A stretch of 13,100 bases of DNA from assembly GCA_012727685.1 (NCBI GenBank), contig JAAYGO010000036.1, positions 1-13,100 of the forward strand, written 5' to 3'. The position numbers and the translations under genes were made by a program. The notes below the pieces were generated by a model, which made no database searches, was not told the origin of the DNA, and saw only the letters and a program-made list of their open reading frames with translations. How positions within the stretch are numbered: position 1 is the first letter of the stretch; each line of letters opens with the position of its first letter. This document shows positions 6,347 to 12,967 of the stretch, one piece after another. The stretch comes from Bacillota bacterium (GTDB lineage: Bacteria; Bacillota; Dethiobacteria; DTU022).

Positions 6347-6982
6347 CTACCGGCCTCCGACCTCCGATATCCGGCTATATCTGCATCTCCCCCTGGAAAG
6401 GGAATCGAGCCCCCGGGTCAGTTCCTCCGCCAGACGGGCGCCGATGGCCACGGTCAGCTCCACGGCGGCGCCGTATTCCACCCCTATTATCTCCCCGCCG
6501 GTGCTTTCAATATGCCGCATGGCCGCGCCGAGATCCTCGTAGGATAGCTCGATCCGGTACCGGGCTTGCTGCTCCTTTTCCACCAGGACGGCCTGCTCAA
6601 GGCACAGCTTGGCGCAGTCGCGGTAAGCCCGGGTCAAGCCGCCGATGCCCAGCTTGACCCCGCCGAAATAGCGCGTCCCCACCACGATGATGTCGGAGAG
6701 CCCGGCACCCTGCAGCACCTGCAGCATCGGCGGGCCGGCCGTTCCCGCCGGCTCGCGATCGTCGTTGGCCCGCTCGATCATCCCCGGCCCGGCCCCGATG
6801 CGAAGGGCATAAGCATGGTGCGTGGCGCCTTCAAATTCGCGCACCAGCCGCTCCAGCAAAGCCCGCGCCACCGCCTCTGACTCGGCCGGGGCCATGGTTC
6901 CGATAAAGCGGGAGCCGGAGACCGTAAACTGGGCCCGCACCGGGGCGGCGATGGTGCAGTAGCGGTAATTATCCATCGCCAT
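6347..6982 (-). CDS. yigZ: YigZ/IMPACT family protein (UPF0029)
   Basis: A 211-residue cytoplasmic protein of the YigZ family, related to the eukaryotic translation regulator IMPACT; its bacterial function is not firmly known. The N-terminal domain shows the family signature: GSRFIGTMAP, then ATHHAYALRIG, NDDREPAGTAGPPML and DIIVVGTRYFGGVKLGIGGL. The C-terminal part (about residues 135-200) resembles the ferredoxin-like EF-G domain IV-type fold (DUF1949). Two starts are close: ATG 6982 with GGAG 8 nt upstream, or ATG 6976 with GGGGA 8 nt upstream. Both overlap the end of rarA (stop at 6969), so the pair is translationally coupled. The last codons run into a TCGGAGG-type short repeat, which may have altered the C-terminus. 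Confidence 0.9.
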   Translation of the reverse strand: MAMDNYRYCTIAAPVRAQFTVSGSRFIGTMAPAESEAVARALLERLVREFEGATHHAYALRIGAGPGMIERANDDREPAGTAGPPMLQVLQGAGLSDIIVVGTRYFGGVKLGIGGLTRAYRDCAKLCLEQAVLVEKEQQARYRIELSYEDLGAAMRHIESTGGEIIGVEYGAAVELTVAIGARLAEELTRGLDSLSRGRCRYSRISEVGGR

Positions 6983-8354
6983 CTTCCCCGCTCCCGGGCC
7001 GCCCTTTGGCGCCGCGCAGCCGATCCAGCCGCGCCTTGATTTGCTTTTCAAATCCCTGTTCGGTGGGCTGGTAAAAGATTCTGCCCCGGAGGGCGGGCGG
7101 CAGGTAATCCTGGCGCACGTAATGGCCCGGATAATCATGGGGGTAGCGGTAGCCGCGCCCGTGCCCGAGGCGCGCTGCGCCCGGGTAGTTGCTGCCGCGC
7201 AGGTGGGCGGGCACCGGCCGGTTGTATTCCTCCTCCACGGCAGCCGAGGCCGCTTCAATCCCCAGGTAAGAGGCATTGCTCTTGGGCGCCCCGGCCAGGT
7301 AGGTCACCGCCTGAGCGAGAATAATCCGCCCTTCGGGAAGGCCCACCATGCGCACCGCCTCGGCGGCGGCCACCGCCACCTGCAGCGCGCGGGGGTCCGC
7401 ATTGCCGATATCTTCCGCGGCGCTGATCATCAGGCGGCGGGCAATGAAGAGCGGATCCTCGCCCCCCTTCAGCATGCGGGCCATCCAGTAAAGGGCGGCG
7501 TCGGGGTCCGAGCCGCGGATCGATTTGATCAAGGCCGAGGCAAGGTCGTAATGGTTGTCCCCGTCGCGGTCATAGGGGAGCGCCCTATACTGCAGCGCTT
7601 CCCGGGCGTCTGCCAGGGTCACTGTTTTCTTCCCCTCTTTGAGGCCGGCGGTAGCGGCAAACTCGAGGGCGTTTAAAGCGGTGCGGGCGTCGCCGTTGGC
7701 GCGGTCGGCCAGGTAGCGCAGCGCCTCCGGCTCCGCCTCGATGGCCAGTTTCCCCAGGCCCCTCTCCGCATCATTCAGGGCCCGCTCCAGCAGCGTCAGG
7801 ATGGCCCCGCTGCTGAGCGGTTCAAAGACGAAGAGGCGCGCCCGGGAGAGCAAAGGACCGGTCAGGTGAAAGAAAGGGTTTTCCGTGGTGGCCCCGATAA
7901 AGATGACCGTACCCTGCTCCACCGCCTCGAGTAGGGCATCCTGCTGCACCTTGCTGAAACGATGGATCTCGTCAATGAAGAGGATCGTCCGCTTGCCGAA
8001 GCCGGCCCAGCGCTCGGCAGCCTCCTTGATCGTGTCGCGCAGCTCTTTAACCCCCGTGGCCACGGCATTGAGCTGGACAAAGGCGGAGCTGCTTTGCGCG
8101 GCGATGATCCAGGCCAGGGTCGTTTTTCCCGTGCCGGGCGGGCCGAAAAAGATCATGGAGACAAGGCTGTCGCCCTCGATGAGGCGCCGCAGCGGCTTGC
8201 CCGCGCCGAGGATCGAATCCTGGCCGGCGAACTCGCTTAAAGCTGCCGGGCGCATGCGCCGGGCCAGGGGCCCCTCGGTCCGGATTTTTTCTTCCCAGCT
8301 TAAACTGATCAGGTCCAAACGGCTCGCGCACTTCCTTTCATGCTCCTGCTTCAT
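6969..8354 (-). CDS. rarA: Replication-associated recombination protein RarA (MgsA), AAA+ ATPase
   Basis: Clamp-loader-like AAA+ ATPase that acts at stalled or gapped replication forks with SSB and RecA. The conserved entry PLARRMRPAALSEFAGQDSI is followed by Walker A GPPGTGKTT (about residues 71-79), Walker B LFIDEIHRF, sensor-1 IGATTENPFF, arginine-finger region PLLSRARLFVFEPL, and the C-terminal tetramerisation domain with ALYWMARML, EDIGNADPRAL and PKSNASYLGI. The length of 461 residues is slightly long. The ATG at 8354 has no good ribosome binding site; homologues usually begin MDLF, so a TTG at 8318 (LDLISLSWEEK) with AAGGA 13 nt upstream may be the real start, giving 449 residues. It follows scfB by 50 bases and overlaps yigZ, so it is probably read with both. 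Confidence 0.95.
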   Translation of the reverse strand: MKQEHERKCASRLDLISLSWEEKIRTEGPLARRMRPAALSEFAGQDSILGAGKPLRRLIEGDSLVSMIFFGPPGTGKTTLAWIIAAQSSSAFVQLNAVATGVKELRDTIKEAAERWAGFGKRTILFIDEIHRFSKVQQDALLEAVEQGTVIFIGATTENPFFHLTGPLLSRARLFVFEPLSSGAILTLLERALNDAERGLGKLAIEAEPEALRYLADRANGDARTALNALEFAATAGLKEGKKTVTLADAREALQYRALPYDRDGDNHYDLASALIKSIRGSDPDAALYWMARMLKGGEDPLFIARRLMISAAEDIGNADPRALQVAVAAAEAVRMVGLPEGRIILAQAVTYLAGAPKSNASYLGIEAASAAVEEEYNRPVPAHLRGSNYPGAARLGHGRGYRYPHDYPGHYVRQDYLPPALRGRIFYQPTEQGFEKQIKARLDRLRGAKGRPGSGEDGDG

Positions 8355-8404
8355 GCTCTGGCAGGAAACATAAAACTAAGCACCGCGGAGGCCGCCTGCT
8401 CCCT

Positions 8405-9742
8405 TTAGGCCGCCGCGTGCAGGTAGAGGGCGCACTCCAGGCGCTTGCGCTGCAGGGCGCATTCGAGCGGGTAGGGCTCGCCGGGCGTGCCGTTCAAGTA
8501 AGAGGCGGCGCGGCAGCCGCCGCCGCAAAAGTAGCGGGCCCAGCATTCCCGGCAGCGGCCCTGCAGCGGTCCCGCGGGAACAAAGGAGGGCGGCAGATCC
8601 GGGTTAAACGATTCCGGTTCGAGCACGTTGCCCATGCACAGCTCCGGGCGGCCGGCCAGCTGGTGGCACGGGTAGATGGACCCGTCTGCGGTGACCGCCA
8701 GATATTCCCGCCCGGCGCCGCATCCGGAAAGCCTTTTCTCCAGGCAGGGCCCCTGCTCCAGGTCAATGGTAAAATGAAAGAATTGAAACGGATCTCCGGC
8801 GGCGCGGCACTGCAGGTAAAAAGCAGCCAGCTTTTCGTATTCCCGCTCCAGCTCCGGCAAATCGGATTCGCGCAGGGCATAATCAACCCCCGGTGCCGCC
8901 ACTACCGGCTCCAGGGAGATGTAGCGAAAGCCCTGGGCATAGAGATGCTCCACGTCGCGCGTAAAATCCTTGTTATGGCGGGTATAGGTGCCGCGCACAT
9001 AATAGCCGCCGGCCGGCTGCCGCTCCGTATAGGCGCGCAGGCGCGGCAGGACCGAGTTGTAGCTCCCGCCGCCGCCTGGGCGCCGCCGCATCCGGTCATG
9101 CACCTCCGCCCGGCCGTCCAGGCTCAGGATGGTATAAAAACCTTCCCGCTCCAGGTAATCGCCCACAGCGGGACTCAAGAGGAGGCCGTTGCTGGTTACG
9201 GTAAAGGCGATCTCCTTGCCGGCGGCGGCAAAAGCGCGCCGGGCATAGGCGGTGATGCCCTGCAGGGCGGAAAAATTCAGCAGGGGTTCGCCGCCAAAAA
9301 AGTCCACTTCGCAGTGGGCGCGCGGGCCCGAGACCTTGATCAAAAAATCGATGGCTGCCCGACCCACGGTTTCACTCATATGCTTCCTGGCCGGCGGACG
9401 CAGGCCGCCCTCCACAAAACAGTAGCGGCAGCTCAAATTGCAGTCTTCCGAAAGGAAGAGGCAGAGGGCCTTGACCCGCGGCGCCACCCCGCCGGCCGGC
9501 CGCCGGGGTTCGCTCCAGAGCAGCCCTTCATCTTTCAGTTTTTTGATCTCGGCCAGCGCCCCGTCCGCGGCCTCTGCGCCAAACTCCGGGCGCATCGCCT
9601 CGACGGCCGCCGCTTCATCCAGGCCGGCTTCGATTAGATCCAGGGCCCGCCAGGCTGCGGCGTCGAATTCGTGCAGCGCGCCGCTCTCCACGTCGAATAC
9701 AAGATTTTTCCCGTTAAGCGTAAACTTATGTATGCTGCCCAA
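8405..9742 (-). CDS. scfB: SCIFF peptide radical SAM maturase (thioether-forming)
   Basis: Radical S-adenosylmethionine enzyme that crosslinks the SCIFF precursor by forming Cys-to-Thr thioether bonds. Domains in order: an N-terminal PqqD-like peptide-recognition region (residues about 1-80), the radical SAM barrel with the [4Fe-4S] motif CNLSCRYC (CxxxCxxC), EVDFFGGEPLL and SNGLLL, and a C-terminal SPASM/twitch region. That region has the auxiliary-cluster cysteines GPCLEKRLSGCG, YPCHQL, CRECWARYFCGGGC and LECALQRKRLEC. At 445 residues it has normal family length. The predicted start is TTG at 9742 (family members begin close to this IHKF), with a weak AAGGG upstream; no ATG or GTG fits better. 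It lies directly downstream of its substrate gene scfA behind a terminator-like hairpin. A long open frame on the opposite strand is a GC-bias shadow. Confidence 0.96.
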   Translation of the reverse strand: MGSIHKFTLNGKNLVFDVESGALHEFDAAAWRALDLIEAGLDEAAAVEAMRPEFGAEAADGALAEIKKLKDEGLLWSEPRRPAGGVAPRVKALCLFLSEDCNLSCRYCFVEGGLRPPARKHMSETVGRAAIDFLIKVSGPRAHCEVDFFGGEPLLNFSALQGITAYARRAFAAAGKEIAFTVTSNGLLLSPAVGDYLEREGFYTILSLDGRAEVHDRMRRRPGGGGSYNSVLPRLRAYTERQPAGGYYVRGTYTRHNKDFTRDVEHLYAQGFRYISLEPVVAAPGVDYALRESDLPELEREYEKLAAFYLQCRAAGDPFQFFHFTIDLEQGPCLEKRLSGCGAGREYLAVTADGSIYPCHQLAGRPELCMGNVLEPESFNPDLPPSFVPAGPLQGRCRECWARYFCGGGCRAASYLNGTPGEPYPLECALQRKRLECALYLHAAA

Positions 9743-9756
9743 AACAGCTCGCCCTT

Positions 9757-9789
9757 AAAAAAAGCAGCCCGTGAGGGCTACTCTTTTTT
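9757..9789 (-). terminator. Attenuator-like hairpin between scfA and scfB
   Basis: On the minus strand AGCCC-TCAC-GGGCT forms a 5-bp stem with a tetraloop, followed by GC and a run of seven T (9763-9757). The A-rich 5' flank (AAAAAAG) can extend the pairing against that T-run. The scfA stop codon lies within the stem, and scfB begins about 15 nt after the T-run. A partial terminator here would give more peptide transcript than maturase transcript, common for small-peptide operons (inference). Confidence 0.75.
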
Positions 9790-9927
9790 CTCCTCGCGGC
9801 GGCAGATTTGCGTTCCCACCGTGCACGAAGTCTTGCAGGCCGACTGGCAGGAGGTGGGGCACTCCCGGCAGCCTTCCCCCTCTTTGCAAAATTGCATTCC
9901 CCGGCTGATAGTCCTCACATGTTGCAT
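9778..9927 (-). CDS. scfA: SCIFF (six cysteines in forty-five) ribosomal peptide precursor
   Basis: A 49-residue Cys-rich precursor peptide, substrate of the adjacent ScfB. It shows the conserved SCIFF spacing with cysteines at 20, 23, 27, 31, 35 and 42 (Cx2Cx3Cx3Cx3Cx6C) around the very conserved core ECPTSCQSACKTSC, and the typical N-terminus MQHVRTI. Known SCIFF maturases join a Cys to a nearby Thr; Thr25, Thr33, Thr36 and Thr39 are candidates here. The start is certain: GGAGG lies 8 nt before the ATG at 9927. Oddities are a seventh cysteine at position 14 (QFCKEGEGC) and an acidic/basic tail REEKKE. SCIFF peptides are nearly universal in Clostridia, but their mature function is unknown. 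A strong promoter lies just upstream (9961-9989). Confidence 0.96.
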   Translation of the reverse strand: MQHVRTISRGMQFCKEGEGCRECPTSCQSACKTSCTVGTQICRREEKKE

Positions 9928-9960
9928 CAACAATCCCTCCAAATCCAAAACTGTAACCAT

Positions 9961-9989
9961 ATTATAACACGGCCGCACACTTGTGGAAA
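9961..9989 (-). promoter_or_regulatory. Sigma-A-type promoter of scfA
   Basis: On the minus strand TTTCCA (9989-9984, 4 of 6 to TTGACA) is separated by exactly 17 nt from a perfect TATAAT (9966-9961). The expected transcription start is near 9954, giving a short leader of about 27 nt before the scfA ATG that includes the GGAGG. It lies after the end of the CDF-like gene, so the peptide can be expressed independently. Confidence 0.75.
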
Positions 9990-10053
9990 GGGCGGGACGA
10001 GGGGCGCGGCAAGGGGAGCGGCCCCATCCCCCTCAACCCTCAAGTCACTTAGA

Positions 10054-10983
10054 TCATGAAAGCCCTGGCGGAAGGCGGAGCTCCTCCCCCGGCCCCGCCC
10101 TCGAGCGCAGGAGCAGCTCCCGCTGCTCCGCCAGCGAGGAGGCGGCGCAGTGGACCCGGGCCAGGCCGTCAAAGCGGTGCAGCAGCGCCTGCCGCACCGT
10201 TTCCCGCAGGCTCTCCCTCTCCTCCCCGTTTAAACCTTCTCTGGCAAGCAGGTGCAGGCGGAGCACCAGGCCTTCTCCAGCCATTTTTCCTTCGATTTTC
10301 CGCACCGCCAGCACTCCCTCTACTTTTAAAGCGGCACGCTTCAGCTCATGCAGCATGATCCCGGGGAGGTTCTCTTCCACCGTCAAACCGAGCAGATCCC
10401 GCAGCATCTCGAAGAGGTGCAGGCACAAGTAAAGCATGAGCAGGGCGGCAATGAGCCTCTCCGCATATCCATACCCGCAGCAGCGCAGCACCAGGGCGGC
10501 GAAAACCGGCGCGTATAAATATACACTTTTCCGGAAATGCCCGGCCAGGGCGGCGGTGGCAAGGCAGCGGCTTCGCCGGCTAAGCCCTGCCAGGCGGCAA
10601 TGGAAAGCATTTTCGCCCAGCGCCAGGGCGGCAAGCATGAGCAGCGGTAAATGAAAGTTTCCTCCCGGCGCCGTCGGCCCGGCGGCCGAGGCGGCAGTGG
10701 CGGGAAGACAAGCCCCCAGAATTGAAAGGAGCAGTGACATGCTAAGAACCGCCACGGCCCGGAGCAAGTAGCCTTGCCTGGAGCGGCCTTCCCGGGTAAC
10801 CGCTCCGGGGATGACGGCCAGGACGGCGGCCAGGCCGAGCCCGTTAAAAAGGGCTTGCGCCTGCCATGCGGCGCTGTCCCACCATGCCGCGGCGGCAATT
10901 TTGCAGGCAATAAAGAGCGCTGCGGCGGCCAGTTCCCAGCGATAGCGGTGCAAAGAAAAAGCATATGTATACAAAAAAATCAC
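10054..10983 (-). CDS. Divergent CDF-like membrane protein lacking canonical metal ligands
   Basis: A 309-residue protein with six predicted membrane helices (about residues 16-35, 42-60, 72-98, 112-127, 143-165 and 170-195) and a soluble C-terminal domain (about 200-295: KVEGVLAVRKIEG...LVLRLHLL...ERESLRETVRQALLH). This is the layout of a cation diffusion facilitator. Where CDF helix 2 normally has ADxxH..xD, this protein reads AQALFNGLG (residues 42-50), so the acidic/His ligands are Gln, Phe and Gly. In helix 5 the HxxxD site is HFRKS (His149 kept, Asp replaced by Ser153). It is therefore probably not a standard zinc/iron exporter. Start: GTG at 10983 abuts GAGGAG; a TTG at 10974 with 8-nt spacing is the alternative, and the RBS lies inside a terminator stem. 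It sits between the TIGR04086-like gene and scfA on the same strand. The family call is mine from motif layout, not a search. Confidence 0.6.
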   Translation of the reverse strand: MIFLYTYAFSLHRYRWELAAAALFIACKIAAAAWWDSAAWQAQALFNGLGLAAVLAVIPGAVTREGRSRQGYLLRAVAVLSMSLLLSILGACLPATAASAAGPTAPGGNFHLPLLMLAALALGENAFHCRLAGLSRRSRCLATAALAGHFRKSVYLYAPVFAALVLRCCGYGYAERLIAALLMLYLCLHLFEMLRDLLGLTVEENLPGIMLHELKRAALKVEGVLAVRKIEGKMAGEGLVLRLHLLAREGLNGEERESLRETVRQALLHRFDGLARVHCAASSLAEQRELLLRSRAGPGEELRLPPGLS

Positions 10984-11017
10984 TCCTCTCTACCATTATA
11001 GTGGCCTGGAGGAGTGA
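10973..11017 (-). terminator. Terminator-like hairpin overlapping the RBS of the CDF-like gene
   Basis: A 9-bp perfect stem (10980-10988 with 11009-11017; TCACTCCTC / GAGGAGTGA) encloses a 20-nt loop that itself contains CCATTATAGTGG. On the minus strand it is followed directly by seven T (10979-10973). It lies 37 nt after the stop codon of the TIGR04086-like gene, a good position for ending the tgt-yajC transcript. Its 3' arm contains GAGGAG and the GTG of the next gene, so folding would also hide that ribosome binding site. The loop also carries TATAAT on the minus strand, without a good -35. Confidence 0.75.
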
Positions 11018-11054
11018 TGGTGTTATTTCGAAAACCTAAGGCTTCTAACTCTCC

Positions 11055-11462
11055 CTAGCGGTTCACGCCCCACATCCCGCCGATCGCCCCAAACACAAAG
11101 CCCAGGAATAGCTTGGTGATCAGGTTCAAATTGACGGCAACGCTGTCACGAATAAATATGCCGGTGGCGAGCATCAGGATCACATAGATTAAACCGACGA
11201 TGCCGCCGTACAACCACCCCCGGGTGCCGATATGCTTTCCGGCATAGGAAGACCCGGTGATGATCGCCACCAGGCTGACGCCAAAAACCAGGTAGGGCGT
11301 GATCTTTTCCGAAACGGCGGTAAAATAAAAAACCAGCGCCGCAATGAAGAGAAGCACCACGGAGAGAATCAAGGCCAGGGCGACTGCCTTGAGCAAGATC
11401 TTGATCAATCCGGGTGTCGTGACGATTGGAGCCGCGATGTGATGGCCGGGTTGGCGGTTCAT
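11055..11462 (-). CDS. TIGR04086-like small membrane protein
   Basis: A 135-residue membrane protein with about four hydrophobic helices (residues about 20-48, 57-72, 82-104 and 112-132), separated by short polar turns (YAGKHIGTRGW between the second and third). Its size, helix pattern and position between yajC and the SCIFF genes match the TIGR04086 family, which occurs in Clostridia and is of unknown function. The start is ATG at 11462 with GGGGG seven bases upstream. It follows yajC by 41 bases, and the hairpin at 10973-11017 probably ends this transcription unit. A role near the SecDF-YajC translocase is only suggested by position. Confidence 0.8.
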   Translation of the reverse strand: MNRQPGHHIAAPIVTTPGLIKILLKAVALALILSVVLLFIAALVFYFTAVSEKITPYLVFGVSLVAIITGSSYAGKHIGTRGWLYGGIVGLIYVILMLATGIFIRDSVAVNLNLITKLFLGFVFGAIGGMWGVNR

Positions 11463-11503
11463 AGGCTCACCCCCTACCTGAATCTATGAACCGTTTTCCC
11501 GGA

Positions 11504-11788
11504 TTATTCCTTCTCTTCTTCTTCTTCGATGACCCGATCTATGCCCCCACGGGCAAACTTGATATTGACATTATCGGCGATCCGCAGCGTGAGCACATCC
11601 TCATGCAGTTCCTTGATGACCCCGTGGATCCCCCCGATGGTAATCACCCGGTCGCCTTTTTTGAGGTTGCTCAGCATCTCCTGGCGTTTTTTTTGCTGTT
11701 TCTGCTGCGGGCGAATCAGCAAGAAATAAAAGATGACGAACAACAAAATGATCGGGATAAATGGTCCCAATGCTCCCAGATTCTCCAT
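11504..11788 (-). CDS. yajC: Preprotein translocase subunit YajC
   Basis: A 94-residue single-span protein that associates with SecDF to assist SecYEG-dependent export. One N-terminal membrane helix (IPIILLFVIFYFLLI, about residues 11-25) is followed by the signature RPQQKQQKKRQEMLSNLKKGDRV, written here only as its start RPQQKQQKK, then a small cytoplasmic domain (VITIGGIHGVI) and an acidic tail of glutamates (EEEEEKE). Its ATG overlaps the stop codon of tgt (TAATG), with GGAGGTG about 8 nt upstream inside tgt, so translation is coupled. The order tgt-yajC is widely conserved in bacteria; secD and secF, often next, are absent from this window. Confidence 0.96.
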   Translation of the reverse strand: MENLGALGPFIPIILLFVIFYFLLIRPQQKQQKKRQEMLSNLKKGDRVITIGGIHGVIKELHEDVLTLRIADNVNIKFARGGIDRVIEEEEEKE

Positions 11789-12915
11789 TAAACAGCACCT
11801 CCAAATAATTTATTCAACCGGGGCGCATTCGCCTCGTAATAACGGGCGAAATTCCCCTGGCGCAGGGCTTCGCGTATTTCCCGCATCAGTTGCGCCAAAA
11901 AATAGAGATTGTGATAAGTAGTCAAGCGCAATCCCAGTACCTCGCCGGCGTTCAGCAGGTGCCGGATATAAGCCCGTGAATAGTTCCGGCAGACCGGGCA
12001 GCCGCAGGAGCGGTCCAGGGGTGACATATCCGCCGCGTAAACGGCGTTGCGGATCGTCAGGTAACCGCCTGCGGTCATGACCCTGCCGTTGCGGGCGATC
12101 CGGGTCGGTAAAACACAATCGAAAAGGTCGATGCCGCGCCTCACTCCCTCGAGGAGGGCATCGGGCGAACCGACTCCCATCAGGTAGCGCGGCTTCTTCG
12201 CTGGCAGGTGCGGTACCGTCACTTCCAGGGTGCGGTACATCTCTTCTTTCGGTTCACCGACGCTTAAGCCGCCGATGGCATAGCCGGGAAAATCCATGGC
12301 CACCAGATCACGGGCGGAAATTTCCCGCAAGTCAGGATAAACCCCGCCCTGCACGATGGCAAAGAGCGCCTGGTCTGAACGCAAATGAGCCTGCCGGCAG
12401 CGCCAGGCCCAGCGGCTGGTCCGTTCGACGGCCTCGCGCATCTCTTCCCGGGAAGAAGGATAGGGCGGGCACTGATCCAGGACCATGGCAATATCGGAAC
12501 CGAGCAGGTTCTGCAGCCGGGTTACCCGCTCCGGGGTAAGATAATGGGTTGAACCGTCAATGTGCGACTGAAAGGTAACCCCGCCATCATCGAGCCTGCA
12601 CATCCCGCCCAGGCTGAAAATCTGGAAGCCGCCGCTGTCCGTAAGGATCCCGCCGTGCCAGTTGATTAGCTTGTGCAAACCCCCGGCGCGGGCAATAACC
12701 TCAATGCCGGGCCGCAGGTAAAGATGGTAGCAGTTGCCCAGGATCATGGCGGTCTGCAGCTCCGCCAGCTCCTCCACGGTGATCCCTTTGACAGTGCCCT
12801 GGGTGCCCACCGGCATGAACGCGGGTGTTTCCACGTTGCCGTGTGCTGTTTCCAGCAAACCCAGGCGGGCTCCTGTTTCAGGGCAAGCTGTCAATACTTT
12901 GAATGAAATGGACAT
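11788..12915 (-). CDS. tgt: Queuine/preQ1 tRNA-guanine transglycosylase
   Basis: Cytoplasmic enzyme that exchanges guanine-34 of tRNAs with GUN anticodons for preQ1, in queuosine synthesis. With the ATG at 12915 the protein has 375 residues, normal for bacteria. The catalytic residues are visible: Asp93 in LTDSGGFQ and the nucleophile Asp266 in DCVLPTRIARNG. VQGGVYPDLR and AIGGLSVGEP line the substrate pocket. The zinc site is Cys304, Cys306, Cys309 (CGCPVC) and His335 (TTYHN). The ATG is preceded by GGGTGG; a GTG three codons upstream (12924) is possible but lacks a site. It is the first gene of the tgt-yajC-TIGR04086-like unit; queA, commonly upstream, is not seen in the remaining 176 bases. 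Confidence 0.97.
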   Translation of the reverse strand: MSISFKVLTACPETGARLGLLETAHGNVETPAFMPVGTQGTVKGITVEELAELQTAMILGNCYHLYLRPGIEVIARAGGLHKLINWHGGILTDSGGFQIFSLGGMCRLDDGGVTFQSHIDGSTHYLTPERVTRLQNLLGSDIAMVLDQCPPYPSSREEMREAVERTSRWAWRCRQAHLRSDQALFAIVQGGVYPDLREISARDLVAMDFPGYAIGGLSVGEPKEEMYRTLEVTVPHLPAKKPRYLMGVGSPDALLEGVRRGIDLFDCVLPTRIARNGRVMTAGGYLTIRNAVYAADMSPLDRSCGCPVCRNYSRAYIRHLLNAGEVLGLRLTTYHNLYFLAQLMREIREALRQGNFARYYEANAPRLNKLFGGAV

Positions 12916-12933
12916 CCCTGCCACCCGATCTAT

Positions 12934-12967
12934 AGCTTATCTTAACCAGAACATACTGTCAATTATA
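12934..12967 (-). promoter_or_regulatory. Possible promoter of the tgt-yajC unit
   Basis: The minus strand shows a perfect TTGACA (12962-12957) with a poor -10 (TAAGCT, 17-nt spacer), and an overlapping perfect TATAAT (12967-12962) without a good -35. One of the two probably serves tgt. The rest of the upstream sequence to 13100 has small palindromes (TTTAACGTTAAA at 13063-13074; GGTCT at 13059-13063 with AGACC at 13083-13087) but no gene or riboswitch I can recognise. Confidence 0.35.

Noticed and set aside
6983..7276. N-terminal extension of yigZ to 7276
   Set aside because: The extra 98 codons lie entirely inside rarA in another frame and are Arg/Thr/Pro-rich; YigZ homology begins at about 6976.
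8417..9637. Plus-strand open frame of 406 codons opposite scfB
   Set aside because: It is Ala/Gly/Arg-rich low-complexity sequence with no family motif or ribosome binding site, and it lies exactly antisense to a clear radical SAM enzyme. It is a shadow caused by high GC at third positions.
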